From assembly GCF_002895925.1 (NCBI RefSeq), contig NZ_NWUO01000010.1, positions 62,001 through 126,000 on the forward strand: a stretch of DNA of 64,000 nucleotides, in the 5' to 3' direction. Below, one piece after another: positions 1 to 9,599 of the stretch; position 1 is the first letter of the stretch, and each line of letters starts with the position of its first letter. Both the position numbers and the translations under genes were made by a program. Below the pieces are notes generated by a model. That model saw only the letters and a list, made by a program, of their open reading frames with translations, had not been told where the DNA came from and ran no database searches. The stretch is from Mixta theicola. GTDB lineage: Bacteria; Pseudomonadota; Gammaproteobacteria; Enterobacterales; Enterobacteriaceae.

Positions 1-257
1 ACGATCCTTCCTTCGCTGTCGCCATAAAAATGCAGCGATCCGTCATGCAAACGCTGATGGCCCAGCCAGACGCGATTTTCACAGCCGCTCAGCTCAATTC
101 CCGCGCTTTTCAGCGCGTCCGGCAGCGGCGGCAGCTGTTTACCCAGCAGGATCAGCTGGCGATAGCGCTCTTCCCAGCCGGGGCAGGCGGCAAACTTTTC
201 TTTTAACGATGAAACGGTGATCAGTTCAGCAAACGGATGTGGGGCGATAAGCGTCAT
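1..257 (-). CDS. csdE: CsdE sulfur acceptor, partial (C-terminus cut by window edge)
   Basis: This is the first 85 or so codons of a SufE-family sulfur acceptor that takes persulfide sulfur from the cysteine desulfurase CsdA. The motif SGCENRVWLG holds the acceptor cysteine (about residue 59), and GDSEGRI follows near the window edge. The ATG (255-257) lies 5 bp after the stop of csdA on the same strand, so the two are co-transcribed as in E. coli csdAE. The rest of the gene lies before position 1. Family identity is clear from the whole visible sequence. Confidence 0.93.
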   Translation of the reverse strand, partial: MTLIAPHPFAELITVSSLKEKFAACPGWEERYRQLILLGKQLPPLPDALKSAGIELSGCENRVWLGHQRLHDGSLHFYGDSEGRI

Positions 258-262
258 AGTCG

Positions 263-1468
263 TTACTCGGCCAGTAAAGTGATGGCGTTATGGATGGCGC
301 GCACCAGCGCATCGACATCCTGCAGGCTATTATAGGGCGCAAATGAGGCGCGCAGCGTACCACTGACGCCCAGCGCCGCCATTAACGGTTGGGCGCAATG
401 CTGACCGGCGCGCACCGCCACGCCGCTTTCGGCCAGCAGCGTGACGACATCGCTGTGATGAATGCCGACAATATCAAAAGAGAGCAGGCTGGACTCGCCG
501 CTGCGGAAGCTGCGGAAGCCGGGAATCGCCTGCAGTTGCTCTTCCGCCAGCGTCGCCAGGCTGCGGCTCCAGCGTTCTGCGGCGTCAATATCAACGGTTT
601 CCAGCCATTCCAGCGCCGCGCTCAGGCCGATAACGCCCGCCACGTTTGGCGTACCGGCCTCAAAGCGCCACGGCACCGGCTGCGGCGTAAAGCCGCTGAA
701 ATCAACATGGCTAAGCATTTTGCCGCCGCCCTGCCAGGCCGGCATCGCTTCCAGCAGCGCCGGTTTACCATACAGCGCGCCGATGCCCATCGGTCCGTAA
801 AGCTTGTGGCCGGAAAATGCATAAAAATCAATATCCAGCGCCTGTACGTCCGGCGGGCAATGCACCACGCCCTGCGCGCCGTCTACCATAACCAGCGCGC
901 CAGCGGCATGCGCCAGATGAATCGCCTGCGCCAGATCGGGACAGCCGCCGGTAACGTTGGACATCTGCCCCAGCGCCAGCAGGCGCGTTTTACTGTTCAA
1001 TAGCGTGGGCAACAGCGCCATATCCGGCAGATGCTGCGCGTCCAGCGGCCATTTCACCACCCGGGCGCCGGTCTGCCCGGCAACCATCAGCCAGGGAACC
1101 AGATTGGCATGGTGCTCTGCTTCGCTGACGATAATTTCGTCGCCGGGCTTTAATGTGGGTCTTAATCCGCTCTGCGCCACCAGGTTGATCGCTTCGGTGG
1201 TGCCGCGTGTCCAGATAATCGTCTGCGGATGCGGCGCATTAATCAGGCCGGCGACCTGCGCGCGTGCGCTTTCATAGCGCTCGGTGAGCTTACGCGCCGC
1301 GGCATACTGGCTGCGATGGACGGTCCCGGCACTCAGGCTGTAATAATGCTGGGTGGCCTCAATAACCGCCTGCGGTTTGAGCGCCGTGGCGGCGCTGTCC
1401 AGATAAACGCCCGCGTTTGCCAGCGCCGGAAACTGCTGACGTAACTGGGCGGGATTAAATAGGGTCAT
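263..1468 (-). CDS. csdA: Cysteine desulfurase CsdA
   Basis: PLP-dependent cysteine desulfurase that releases sulfur from cysteine as a protein persulfide and passes it to CsdE. The start at 1468 gives MTLFNPAQ and 401 aa, the E. coli length; an upstream ATG in the same frame would add 35 unrelated residues. Visible landmarks are the PLP-lysine motif SGHKLYGP (K222), the substrate-side SEAEHHANL (about 115-123) and the active-site cysteine in RAGQHCAQP (C358). It precedes csdE in a two-gene operon and is divergent from ygdI. Confidence 0.96.
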   Translation of the reverse strand: MTLFNPAQLRQQFPALANAGVYLDSAATALKPQAVIEATQHYYSLSAGTVHRSQYAAARKLTERYESARAQVAGLINAPHPQTIIWTRGTTEAINLVAQSGLRPTLKPGDEIIVSEAEHHANLVPWLMVAGQTGARVVKWPLDAQHLPDMALLPTLLNSKTRLLALGQMSNVTGGCPDLAQAIHLAHAAGALVMVDGAQGVVHCPPDVQALDIDFYAFSGHKLYGPMGIGALYGKPALLEAMPAWQGGGKMLSHVDFSGFTPQPVPWRFEAGTPNVAGVIGLSAALEWLETVDIDAAERWSRSLATLAEEQLQAIPGFRSFRSGESSLLSFDIVGIHHSDVVTLLAESGVAVRAGQHCAQPLMAALGVSGTLRASFAPYNSLQDVDALVRAIHNAITLLAE

Positions 1469-1685
1469 GCGGTTCTCATTACAATAAAGGTTTAGCAAAT
1501 GCTGCCAGGAACAGGTTGAAAATCTCCTAAGCCGCTGGCGAAGCAGCAGATCCGCGTTATGCTGAAAAGGCAAGGTTTAAACTGTTTACCATCGGTTTGC
1601 CAGGCTGAATGTTGATACTGAGCGGCATTCATCTGGCTGACCGCGACGGTTGGTTTATCGCATTTAATCCGCAAGGAGACAGAAA

Positions 1686-1910
1686 ATGAAAAAACTCGCC
1701 GCAGTACTGGCCGCCTGTGCCATGATTTTTACTTTAGCAGCCTGTTCCAGCAATTACGTCATGCATACCAATGATGGCCGCACCATTATTACCAACGGTA
1801 AGCCTATGGTAGACGATGATACCGGTATGATCAGCTATAAAGATGTCCAGGGCAACGAACAGCAGATCAACCGCTCTGATGTGAAAGAGATGGTAGAGAT
1901 GGGCCAGTAA
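1686..1910 (+). CDS. ygdI: YgdI/YgdR-family small lipoprotein
   Basis: A 74-aa DUF903 lipoprotein. A lysine-led hydrophobic signal peptide ends in the lipobox TLAAC (C20), followed by the mature domain with YVMHTNDGRTIIT and a VQGNEQQINRSDV stretch typical of YgdI/YgdR. The Shine-Dalgarno AAGGAG lies just upstream. It sits between csdA (divergent) and gcvB (convergent), as in E. coli. Residue 21-22 is SS, which favours outer-membrane sorting. Function is not established for the family. Confidence 0.93.
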   Translation: MKKLAAVLAACAMIFTLAACSSNYVMHTNDGRTIITNGKPMVDDDTGMISYKDVQGNEQQINRSDVKEMVEMGQ

Positions 1911-1918
1911 TTTCAGGC

Positions 1919-2132
1919 AAAAAAAAGCACCGCATTTTGCGGTGCTATTAAAATCACTATGGACAGACAGGGTAAATCTACAGAAATACAGGAATAAACG
2001 GTAGCTGAGCTACCCGATCTGAAAAGCGTCAGATCAAATTGCAAACACAACATCACATCCACAAGCCAAAAGCCTTCTGAATCAGCCGTTTCCCGCTTAT
2101 TCTGAAAAACTTTTCGTTCCGGCTCAGGAAGT
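1919..2132 (-). ncRNA. gcvB: GcvB small regulatory RNA
   Basis: On the minus strand the 5' end begins ACTTCCTGAGCCGGAACGAA, identical to the start of E. coli GcvB, and the RNA ends in the terminator GCACCGC-AAAAT-GCGGTGC plus eight U. Also conserved are the GGGTAGC-TCA-GCTACC hairpin (about 2007-2025) and the 3' segment TTACCCTGTCTGTCCATAGTG. GcvB is an Hfq-dependent repressor of amino-acid and peptide transporter mRNAs, transcribed divergently from gcvA and activated by GcvA. The G/U-rich R1 seed region is present as GATGTGATGTTGTGTTTGC (about 2040-2060). A short ORF over this region is not a gene. Confidence 0.95.
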
Positions 2133-2260
2133 GCGGCAACTATAGGTATTTGCTGGAGCTTCCTCAACGGACAATTTATAATGTCTCGGATAAAAAAATC
2201 TAATACGTAACGCGATGCTGTCGGGTTGCGTCAAAGTGTTTCATCCAAGATTTGGAAACC

Positions 2261-3178
2261 ATGTCAAAACGTCTTCCACCACTGAATGCCCTGCGCGTTT
2301 TTGATGCAGCAGCGCGTCATCTTAGCTTTACCAAAGCGGCTGAAGAGCTGTTTGTTACCCAGGCGGCTGTAAGCCATCAGATTAAATCTCTGGAAGATTT
2401 TCTCGGTCTGAAGCTGTTTCGGCGGCGTAATCGTTCGCTATTATTAACCGAGGAAGGTCAAAGCTACTATCTGGATATTAAGGAGATTTTCTCCGCGCTC
2501 AACGATGCGACGCGCAAGCTGCAGTCGCGCAGCGCCAGGGGCGCTCTGACGGTCAGCCTGCTGCCGAGTTTTGCGATTCAGTGGCTGGTGCCGCGTCTTT
2601 CCAGCTTTAACTCAGCTTATCCGGGAATCGACGTACGTATCCAGGCGGTGGACCGGGAAGAAGAGAAACTGGCTGACGATGTTGACGTGGCGATTTTTTA
2701 TGGTCGCGGCAACTGGCCGGGACTGCGCGTAGAGAAACTGTATGCTGAATATCTGCTGCCGGTTTGCTCGCCGCTGCTGCTCACCGGCGATAAACCCTTG
2801 AAAACGCCAGCCGATTTAGAGCATATGACGCTGTTGCACGACGCTTCGCGCCGCGACTGGCAATCCTATACGCGTCAGTTAGGCTTGCAGCACATTAATG
2901 TGCAGCAGGGGCCTATTTTCAGCCACAGCGCGATGGTGCTGCAGGCGGCGATTCATGGCCAGGGCGTGGCGCTGGCGAACAATGTCATGGCGCAAAGTGA
3001 AATTGAGGCGGGCCGCCTGGTTTGCCCATTTAATGATGTGTTGGTAAGTAAAAATGCTTTTTATCTGGTTTGTCATGACAGCCAGGCAGAACTGGGTAAA
3101 ATAGCCGCCTTTCGGCACTGGATTCTGGCAAAAGCCGCAAGCGAGCAGGAGAAATTCCGCTTCCGCTACGCCAATTAA
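2261..3178 (+). CDS. gcvA: Glycine cleavage system transcriptional regulator GcvA
   Basis: LysR-type regulator, 305 aa as in E. coli when started at MSKRLPPLNALRVFDAAARH (ATG 2261; a 3-codon longer start is possible). The N-terminal helix-turn-helix covers about residues 20-40 (FTKAAEELFVTQAAVSHQIK), followed by the effector-binding domain. GcvA activates gcvTHP with glycine, represses it with GcvR and purines, and activates gcvB. It is divergent from gcvB, matching the known control arrangement. Confidence 0.96.
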   Translation: MSKRLPPLNALRVFDAAARHLSFTKAAEELFVTQAAVSHQIKSLEDFLGLKLFRRRNRSLLLTEEGQSYYLDIKEIFSALNDATRKLQSRSARGALTVSLLPSFAIQWLVPRLSSFNSAYPGIDVRIQAVDREEEKLADDVDVAIFYGRGNWPGLRVEKLYAEYLLPVCSPLLLTGDKPLKTPADLEHMTLLHDASRRDWQSYTRQLGLQHINVQQGPIFSHSAMVLQAAIHGQGVALANNVMAQSEIEAGRLVCPFNDVLVSKNAFYLVCHDSQAELGKIAAFRHWILAKAASEQEKFRFRYAN

Positions 3179-3231
3179 CCTATTTATCCGCGACGGAGTG
3201 ACCCGGCGCGTTATGTTACGAGGATCGTTCG

Positions 3232-3627
3232 ATGTCCAGTCGTGCAATGTTAATTTTTTCTGCCATTAGCGGCTTTTTCTTTGTCGCTTTTGGCGCATTC
3301 GGGGCGCACGTCCTGAGTCAGTCTCTGGGGACGACGGAAATGGCCTGGATTCATACCGGGCTGGATTACCAGGCGTGGCATACGCTGACCATTATCGGCC
3401 TGGCTGCGGCGATGCTACGCCGCGCCAATATCTGGTTTTACTGGAGCAGCGCGTTTTTAGCCCTGGGCGTGGTGCTGTTTAGCGGCAGTCTTTATTGTCT
3501 GGCGCTGTCGCATCTGAAGATGTGGGTGTTTGTTACGCCAGTAGGCGGCACCTGTTTTCTGATTGGTTGGATTTTAATGTTAATCGGCGCGCTGCGTCTG
3601 AAGAGAAAGGCAGATCGCCATGAATAA
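3232..3627 (+). CDS. ygdD: YgdD inner membrane protein (DUF423)
   Basis: A 131-aa DUF423 protein with four predicted membrane helices (about residues 5-25, 45-62, 68-88 and 98-120). Conserved blocks include GAFGAHVL near the N-terminus and [12 protein letters not shown] in the third helix. It overlaps the start of rlmM by 8 nt, so translation is probably coupled, as in E. coli ygdD-rlmM. No biochemical function is established for the family. Confidence 0.94.
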   Translation: MSSRAMLIFSAISGFFFVAFGAFGAHVLSQSLGTTEMAWIHTGLDYQAWHTLTIIGLAAAMLRRANIWFYWSSAFLALGVVLFSGSLYCLALSHLKMWVFVTPVGGTCFLIGWILMLIGALRLKRKADRHE

Positions 3628-4720
3628 AGTGTTGTTATATTGCCGTTCCGGTTTTGAGAAAGAGTGTGCGGCAGAAATTACCGATAAGGCGGCGCAGCGT
3701 GAAGTTTATGGTTTCGCTCGGGTAAAAGAGAATGCGGGCTATGTGCTGTTTGAGTGTTATGCCGCCGCCGATGCCGATAAGCTGGCGCGCGAGCTGCCTT
3801 TCAGCGAGCTGATTTTTGCCCGTCAGATGGTGGTGGTCGGCGATCTGCTGCGTGATTTGCCGCCTGAGGATCGTATTTCCCCGGTGGCCGGGATGCTGAA
3901 CGGGGTGGTAGAGAAGGGCGGCGACTTAAGGGTCGAGGTACCGGATACCAACGAAGCGAAGGAACTGCTGAAGTTTTGCCGCAAGTTTACCGTTCCGCTG
4001 CGTGCGGCGCTGCGTCAGCAGAAGAGTTTGCTGAATTATGAGAGCGCCAGCCGGCCGGTGATCCATGTCTTTTTTATCGCTTCTGGCCACTGTTATGTGG
4101 GGTACTCTTATCCCAACAATAATTCGCCGTTTTTTATGGGTATTCCCCGTCTTAAGTTTCCTTCTGATGCACCGAGCCGTTCCACGCTGAAGCTGGAAGA
4201 GGCGTTTCATGTGTTTATTCCGGCCGATGAGTGGGATGAACGTCTGGCAAGCGGGATGTATGCGGTGGATCTGGGCGCCTGTCCGGGCGGCTGGACTTAT
4301 CAACTGGTGAAACGCAGCATGATGGTGCATGCGGTGGATAATGGTCCGATGGCGCCTTCTCTGATGGATACCGGCCAGGTGATGCATCATCGTGAGGATG
4401 GTTTTAAGTATCGCCCGACGCGCAGCAATATCAGCTGGGTGGTGTGCGATATGGTGGAAAAGCCGGTGCGCGTGGCTAATTTGATGGCGGAGTGGCTGAT
4501 TAACGGCTGGTGTCGTGAGGCGATTTTTAATCTTAAGCTGCCAATGAAGAAGCGCTATGAAGAGGTGTCACAGAACCTGGCGATGATGCAGGAGAAGCTG
4601 CAGGAAAACGGCATTAACGCTCAAATTCAGGCGCGCCAGCTTTATCACGATCGTGAAGAGGTGACGGTGCATATTCGCCGCGTTTGGGGAGCCGTGCCGG
4701 GCCGCCGCGACGAGCGTTAA
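3620..4720 (+). CDS. rlmM: 23S rRNA 2'-O-ribose C2498 methyltransferase RlmM
   Basis: A 366-aa protein, the exact E. coli length. RlmM methylates the 2'-O of C2498 in 23S rRNA using SAM. An N-terminal THUMP-like region is followed by a Rossmann methyltransferase domain with the SAM loop [13 protein letters not shown] (about 214-226), the acidic CDMVEKP block and the lysine-bearing [10 protein letters not shown] (about 301-310). It follows ygdD with an 8-nt overlap. Confidence 0.96.
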   Translation: MNKVLLYCRSGFEKECAAEITDKAAQREVYGFARVKENAGYVLFECYAAADADKLARELPFSELIFARQMVVVGDLLRDLPPEDRISPVAGMLNGVVEKGGDLRVEVPDTNEAKELLKFCRKFTVPLRAALRQQKSLLNYESASRPVIHVFFIASGHCYVGYSYPNNNSPFFMGIPRLKFPSDAPSRSTLKLEEAFHVFIPADEWDERLASGMYAVDLGACPGGWTYQLVKRSMMVHAVDNGPMAPSLMDTGQVMHHREDGFKYRPTRSNISWVVCDMVEKPVRVANLMAEWLINGWCREAIFNLKLPMKKRYEEVSQNLAMMQEKLQENGINAQIQARQLYHDREEVTVHIRRVWGAVPGRRDER

Positions 4721-5257
4721 AGCAGGCGAGGTAATCCGCCTTTCTGGATTACTGAGCCGTCTGCTCGCTCATATTTCGTATGCGGCACCGAAACCTACCA
4801 GCACATTTTCCAGATGCCGATCGCAAGGGTAACGAAGCCGTGACGGGAATAGGCGCCAGAAGTTCTGTATACTCAGGACATAGCGGCTTCCCGTCGCGCC
4901 CACTCGCGAAGGCCGTCGACTTTTTTCGGTAACGGTATTCCGGTGCTGGTGGGCGGTAACGCCTGCCTCTCGCATTCAGATGAAAAATTGTCGCATTAAC
5001 GCCACCAGCGCTGCTGTCGGCACCCAAAGCCTGAAACTTTCTCTTTAAATAAATAAACATAACCACAACAAATAACGCCATAAACAGAATGTAACCGTTC
5101 AGGGTAAATAACAAAAATAACCCCCGCCAGGATCAATATTCAGGCTGCCTTCGTTTTTATTGACAGATTTATATATTTAGGGTTGTATTATGAACGAAGC
5201 CATTCATATGGCTTCGCGCTGTATTAAAGGGAACTCTTAATTAAAAAGGAAATTACA
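4721..5257. other. Intergenic region without a convincing gene
   Basis: Between rlmM and the small lipoprotein gene there are 537 bases. Minus-strand frames are open (for example 4749-5114, with a hydrophobic first 25 residues, and an overlapping frame 4769-4975). They have no recognisable family, no good ribosome site, and compete with each other over the same DNA. A decayed gene is possible. The last 60 bases carry the AT-rich promoter region and AAAAGGA ribosome site for the lipoprotein at 5258. Confidence 0.5.
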
Positions 5258-5425
5258 ATGAAAAAGGCTTGCAAATTCGCTATTCTGTCCGCTTTTCTGG
5301 TAACTCTGACCGGCTGTACCGGTAGCGTTTATAATAAAGAAAAAAACTGCGATTATGACTATTTACTGCACCCGGCTGTCTCTATCTCTAAAATCATTGG
5401 CGGCTGCGGCCCGGCAGATAAATAA
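5258..5425 (+). CDS. YhfL-like small lipoprotein (DUF4223)
   Basis: A 55-aa protein. A signal peptide (MKKACKFAILSAFLV) ends in the lipobox TLTGC (C20), then a short mature part with NCDYDYLLHPAVSISKIIGG matches the E. coli YhfL lipoprotein pattern. The ribosome site AAAAGGA lies 7 bases before the ATG. The gene is followed closely by a strong intrinsic terminator, so it is a monocistronic unit. It is too short to be found by a length cut-off. Function of the family is unknown. Confidence 0.88.
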   Translation: MKKACKFAILSAFLVTLTGCTGSVYNKEKNCDYDYLLHPAVSISKIIGGCGPADK

Positions 5426-5449
5426 CAGCATTTTTGTTATAGCGCTTCA

Positions 5450-5476
5450 TGCTGGTCTTAATTGACCAGCATTTTT
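5450..5476 (+). terminator. Intrinsic terminator after the small lipoprotein gene
   Basis: TGCTGGTC and GACCAGCA form a perfect 8-bp stem around a TTAATT loop, followed directly by a T-run. It lies 25 bases after the stop codon. Confidence 0.85.
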
Positions 5477-5534
5477 AATTTGAAAATAAATTTATTAACA
5501 ATCACCAGATTTTATTGCTTAAGGCCAGGTCTGG

Positions 5535-6293
5535 CTAATTTCCCCGTAGCCGTAAATCTTTCAGATTACCGTTAAGATGAAGATCGGTGCGCAGCGTAGC
5601 GACGCGCTGGCTAATAAAGGCCATCTCGCGCTGTTCGCTTAACTTCTTGCGCCACTTATCCGGCACCGCATCAAGCTGCTGATACAGCGCTTCCAGCGAA
5701 CCAAACTGCTGTAATAACTGGCTGGTGCTTTTGGGACCAATTCCGGCTACGCCAGGTATTTTGCTACTGCTAATCCCTGCCAGCCCCCAAAAATCAGGCA
5801 GCCTTGCTGGCGCGACGCCGAATTCCTGCTCAATAAAAGGTAAATCCAGCCACCGTTTCTGAAAATAATCGCGAATTCGGATCTCAGGCGCCAGCAGCTG
5901 ACAATAACCTTTATCCGTTGAAACAATCGTCGCCTGATAGCCGCTTTGCGCCACCTTCACGGCCAACGTAGCCGCCAGATCGTCGGCCTCATCGCCTTCG
6001 GCGGCCCAGCAGGGCACGCCAGCCTGACGAAACGCCGCCTGCAGCATGGGCATTTCCCGCTGCAAATCTTCCGGCATCGGGGGACGTCCCGCCTTATAAT
6101 CCGGCAACAGCTGATGCCGCCAGCCCTCACGGCGCAGCTCATCATCAAATACCGCAACGACATGCGTGGGCTGCGTATGGCCCAGCAGCTGCTGCAATGC
6201 CGCGACGCAGCGATCCTGACAGGGCGTTCCCTGCACCGCATGAATGCGGCGGATAAGATTTAGCGCATCAATAATTAATAAATGAATAGTCAT
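5535..6293 (-). CDS. xni: Flap endonuclease Xni (ExoIX)
   Basis: A 252-aa 5'-3' exonuclease-like/FEN protein, close to the 251 aa of E. coli Xni. It starts [20 protein letters not shown], with acidic metal residues in AVFDDE and [13 protein letters not shown], then STDKGYCQL. The helix-hairpin-helix DNA-binding segment is [10 protein letters not shown]. As in E. coli Xni, it lacks the polymerase domain of PolA. It acts on branched DNA; the physiological role is minor or unclear. Confidence 0.95.
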   Translation of the reverse strand: MTIHLLIIDALNLIRRIHAVQGTPCQDRCVAALQQLLGHTQPTHVVAVFDDELRREGWRHQLLPDYKAGRPPMPEDLQREMPMLQAAFRQAGVPCWAAEGDEADDLAATLAVKVAQSGYQATIVSTDKGYCQLLAPEIRIRDYFQKRWLDLPFIEQEFGVAPARLPDFWGLAGISSSKIPGVAGIGPKSTSQLLQQFGSLEALYQQLDAVPDKWRKKLSEQREMAFISQRVATLRTDLHLNGNLKDLRLRGN

Positions 6294-6330
6294 AGTTAAA
6301 GATGGGCAGCCTGATGCCGCCCGTTTGGCA

Positions 6331-7695
6331 TTATTTAATGATTTCGTAGCACGGAATATAGGCCGTACCCGGTAGCTTCATGCGGTGCTGGGCCACAAAG
6401 CCCTGCAGCAGATCGTCCATGCGGTGCATAATGGCCGGATCGCCATGAAGTTTATACGGGCCTTTCTGCCGAATCTCGCGGATACCTATCTCCTTCACGT
6501 TACCGGCCACAATGCCGGAGAAGGCGCGGCGTAAGGCTGCCGCCAGTTTTTCCGGGGGCTGATTAGGATAGAGATTAAGATTCGCCATATTCTCATGCGT
6601 TGGCAGGAAGGGAACCTGTAAGTCCGGCTCAATACGCAGCGACCAGTTAAAGCTGTAAGCATCGCCGCTTTCACGACGATTCTCTTTAACCTGCGGCATC
6701 GCTTTTTTCATCTGGCGCGCCACTTCGGCTGCATCGTCAATAATAATGGTGTAATAGCGACGCGCCTGCTCGCCGACGGTATTAACGATAAATTCATCCA
6801 GCACGCGGAAATAATCAGCGCTCTCTTTTGGCCCGGTCAGGATCAGCGGCAGCACCTGATCGTTATTTTCCGGGTTCATCAGAATACCCAGCAGATATAG
6901 CAGCTCCTCCGCCGTACCGACGCCGCCCGGAAAAATGATAATGCCGTGCGCGATACGCACAAACGCTTCCAGACGCTTTTCAATATCCGGCATGATAATC
7001 AGCTCATTGACCAGCGGATTCGGCGGCTCTGCGGCAATAATCGACGGCTCGGTCAGGCCGATAAAACGTCCTTCGCGATAGCGCTGCTGAGCATGGCCGA
7101 CAGCGGCGCCCTTCATCGGCGCTTCCATTACGCCAGGCCCGCAGCCGGTACAGATATTCAGTTCGCGCAGGCCCAGCTGGGTGCCAACGTTGCGGCAATA
7201 CTGATATTCTGTAGCGTTAATCGAGTGGCCGCCCCAGCACACCACCGTATTCGGGTATTCGCCCACGTGCAGGGCGCGCGCATTACGCAGGATAGAAAAA
7301 ACCAGGTTGGTAATATAAACGGAATTATCCAGATCGAGCTGCTGAAAGCGGCCTGCCGTCTCGAACTGACCCGTTACAAACAGAATGTCGCGCAGTACGG
7401 CAAACAGGTTAGCCTGCAAAGAACGGATAATGCGTCCGTCAACAAAAGCCTCTTCCGGCGGATTGATCAGTTCCAGTTTTACGCCACGCTCACGGCGCAG
7501 CACATTAATATCGAAGTTTTCAAAGCGGGAGAGCAGCTCATGGCTGCTGTCAGTCTGGCTACCGGAATTAAGCACGGCGAGAGAACAGTTGCGAAACAGC
7601 TGATAGAGATCGCTGCTGGCCGTACGCTTCAGCATGTCGACTTCTAATTGCGAAAGCAAATCCATCGAGCCAAGTGGGCTGATATGTGTAATCAA
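6331..7695 (-). CDS. ppnN: Nucleotide 5'-monophosphate nucleosidase PpnN
   Basis: A 454-aa LOG-family nucleosidase (formerly YgdH), the E. coli length. It cleaves purine and pyrimidine nucleotide monophosphates to base and ribose 5-phosphate, and in E. coli is stimulated by (p)ppGpp. Core motifs are [16 protein letters not shown], the phosphate-binding [16 protein letters not shown] and [13 protein letters not shown]. The N- and C-terminal regulatory extensions of the long PpnN subfamily are present. It lies upstream of xni on the same strand with a 37-bp gap. relA is also in this window. Confidence 0.95.
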   Translation of the reverse strand: MITHISPLGSMDLLSQLEVDMLKRTASSDLYQLFRNCSLAVLNSGSQTDSSHELLSRFENFDINVLRRERGVKLELINPPEEAFVDGRIIRSLQANLFAVLRDILFVTGQFETAGRFQQLDLDNSVYITNLVFSILRNARALHVGEYPNTVVCWGGHSINATEYQYCRNVGTQLGLRELNICTGCGPGVMEAPMKGAAVGHAQQRYREGRFIGLTEPSIIAAEPPNPLVNELIIMPDIEKRLEAFVRIAHGIIIFPGGVGTAEELLYLLGILMNPENNDQVLPLILTGPKESADYFRVLDEFIVNTVGEQARRYYTIIIDDAAEVARQMKKAMPQVKENRRESGDAYSFNWSLRIEPDLQVPFLPTHENMANLNLYPNQPPEKLAAALRRAFSGIVAGNVKEIGIREIRQKGPYKLHGDPAIMHRMDDLLQGFVAQHRMKLPGTAYIPCYEIIK

Positions 7696-7774
7696 GTGAA
7701 CTCCTTTACACCCGCCAGGGTGACAAATGACACCGTGCCGTTACGGCAACCGCCCGGTGACGAGAAAATCCCTG

Positions 7775-7797
7775 AGCGGTGGTGTAGCGCCACCGCT
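7775..7797 (-). terminator. Probable terminator of queF
   Basis: AGCGGTGG and CCACCGCT form a perfect 8-bp stem with a 7-nt loop downstream of queF on its strand. A short T-run (GGGATTTTC) follows on the minus strand. The U-tract is weak, so efficiency is uncertain. Confidence 0.55.
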
Positions 7798-7878
7798 GTT
7801 TCTCAGAGTAGCCTGCCGTGCTGAAGTTCCTCAACCGATTCCTGTAACAGAACGTAGTCCTGCGAGGAGCTCCGCAGT

Positions 7879-8724
7879 TTACTGGCGCACCAGGCGTGAA
7901 TGGCTGGGCGAAAAGTCACTATTGCTGCGCCACGGATTAATATCCAGTCCGCCGCGTCGCGTATAGCGGGCGTAAACCGACAGCGTTTCCGGCTGGCAGA
8001 AGCGCAGCAGATCGTTAAAGATACGTTCTACGCACTGCTCATGGAACTCATTGTGACGGCGGAACGAGACCAGGTAGCGTAGCAATGCCTCACGTCTGAT
8101 GCGCGGCCCGCGATAGCGGATTTGTACCGAACCCCAGTCAGGCTGATGGGTAATCAGGCAGTTCGATTTCAGCAAATGGCTAACCAGCGTCTCTTCAACG
8201 ATCTCTTCGCCTGCGGCATCGGCCAGATAATCGGCGTTGAACTGGTAGTCATCAATGCTGATGTCCTGCTCATCAATACAGAAACCGTCGAACTGACCAA
8301 TCGGCTGCCCTTCAATTTCCTGCAGGCGAAACAGCGCCACGCTGACCTCTCCCTGAGCGCAGGCGCGCAAATCACGTTCCAGCGTCTGGCGCACCTCGCC
8401 CCAGTCGGCAAAGCGCGTCTGGTTAAAGCTGTTAAGATAGAGCTTGAAACTTTTTGATTCGATCAGGTTAAGGCTGTCCGCCTGTAGCACCACTTCGCCC
8501 ACGGCGACCTGTGGAACGCCTTTGGCGTTCAGCCAGGAGAGCTCATACAATGTCCAGATATCTGCGCCGTGGAAGGGCAGGTTAACAGGATAAAGGCCCA
8601 GGGGCTCACGATTAAGCGAGCGAGGCACTGCCTGCAGCAGGCCAGGTTCGTAACGATCCTGCCAGGCGGTCGGCTTGCCCAGAGTCAGGCTGGCAAGCGC
8701 CTGATGTTGTTCATAAGAAGACAT
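7879..8724 (-). CDS. queF: NADPH-dependent 7-cyano-7-deazaguanine reductase QueF
   Basis: A 281-aa bimodular QueF that reduces preQ0 to preQ1 in queuosine synthesis. The specificity block [15 protein letters not shown] (89-103) and the catalytic cysteine and aspartate in [14 protein letters not shown] (C189, D196) are intact. [13 protein letters not shown] near the C-terminus is also conserved. The pathway partners queE (33.97 kb) and queD (45.3 kb) lie elsewhere in this window. It is divergent from syd. Confidence 0.97.
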   Translation of the reverse strand: MSSYEQHQALASLTLGKPTAWQDRYEPGLLQAVPRSLNREPLGLYPVNLPFHGADIWTLYELSWLNAKGVPQVAVGEVVLQADSLNLIESKSFKLYLNSFNQTRFADWGEVRQTLERDLRACAQGEVSVALFRLQEIEGQPIGQFDGFCIDEQDISIDDYQFNADYLADAAGEEIVEETLVSHLLKSNCLITHQPDWGSVQIRYRGPRIRREALLRYLVSFRRHNEFHEQCVERIFNDLLRFCQPETLSVYARYTRRGGLDINPWRSNSDFSPSHSRLVRQ

Positions 8725-8830
8725 AACGTAACCTCAAACCCGTCAGGGGTGACGAGCGGTGTCTTTTCCGGTGATAAAGAAACGGTAAATAAGGCTGTAG
8801 TGTAACTCAGTCAGCCTGGAGTAAAAAAAG

Positions 8831-9385
8831 ATGAATGATCTAATTGCCGCCGCGTTGCGTGACTTCACTCAGCATTACTGCCAACAATGGCAACAGCGGT
8901 ATGGGCACCTGCCCGCCAGCGCAGAATTATATGCGGTTCCTTCGCCTTGCGCGGTAGAAAATCGCGGCGAGCGCGTGCTGTGGCAGCCACAGCCTTTTAG
9001 CGCCGAGCCGCATTTGGCTGCGGTAGAACGGGCGCTGGAACTGCAGCTGCAGCCTGCGGTGGTGAGCTATTATACAACGCAGTACGCCGGAGATATGCCG
9101 GCGACATTCGAGCAACAGCCGATCACTTTACTTCAGGTATGGAGCGAGGACGATTTTGTGCGCGTGCAGGAAAACCTGATTGGGCACCTGGTGATGAAAA
9201 GGCGTTTAAAACAAACCCCGACATTATTTATTGCCACAACCTCATCTGATTCAGAAGTTATATCGGTGTGTAATTTAACCGGCGAAGTGATCTGCGAAAC
9301 GTTGGGAACGCAGCAGCGCAAAAAACTGGCGCCGGATATTCGGATATTTCTTAAGTCATTACAACCAGTTACTGAGCTTAGTTAA
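8831..9385 (+). CDS. syd: SecY-interacting protein Syd
   Basis: A 184-aa Syd protein (E. coli 181 aa). Syd is a peripheral cytoplasmic protein that binds SecY and monitors the translocon. Conserved features are the N-terminal LRDFTQHYCQQW, the segment DDFVRVQENLIGHLVMKRRL and the C-terminal FLKSLQPV. The ribosome site GGAGT lies upstream of ATG 8831. It precedes csrB, as in E. coli. Confidence 0.95.
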   Translation: MNDLIAAALRDFTQHYCQQWQQRYGHLPASAELYAVPSPCAVENRGERVLWQPQPFSAEPHLAAVERALELQLQPAVVSYYTTQYAGDMPATFEQQPITLLQVWSEDDFVRVQENLIGHLVMKRRLKQTPTLFIATTSSDSEVISVCNLTGEVICETLGTQQRKKLAPDIRIFLKSLQPVTELS

Positions 9386-9403
9386 GTGATTGGCTCGACT
9401 TAT

Positions 9404-9421
9404 TGTGAGAGATCTCTTACG
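9404..9421 (+). promoter_or_regulatory. UvrY (GacA-type) box upstream of csrB
   Basis: TGTGAG-AGATCT-CTTACG fits the imperfect 18-bp palindrome TGTAAG-N6-CTTACA recognised by UvrY/GacA response regulators. It lies about 190 bp before the presumed csrB start, the far-upstream spacing reported for E. coli csrB. The cognate sensor gene barA is at 20.6 kb of this window. Confidence 0.75.
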
Positions 9422-9599
9422 TAAGCTGTGAGAGATCGCCAGGATAAACGGCAAGGAAACCAAAGGTTTTTTTGTGAAAATAATGTAAATCATGAACTTA
9501 GTGAAATCCGCCTTTTCAGATTTTTGCCTGCTTTAATTGTTAACGGAAAAGGTAGCTTGTTTCCTGTGCTGGCTGAGGCAAACTACATATTATCGGAAA

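Noticed and set aside
1913-2167. 84-aa minus-strand ORF
   Set aside because: It coincides with the GcvB sRNA, whose conserved ends and terminator explain the region.
4749-5114. 121-aa minus-strand ORF with a hydrophobic N-terminus
   Set aside because: It has no ribosome site or family, and an overlapping frame is equally open; kept only as an unexplained gap.
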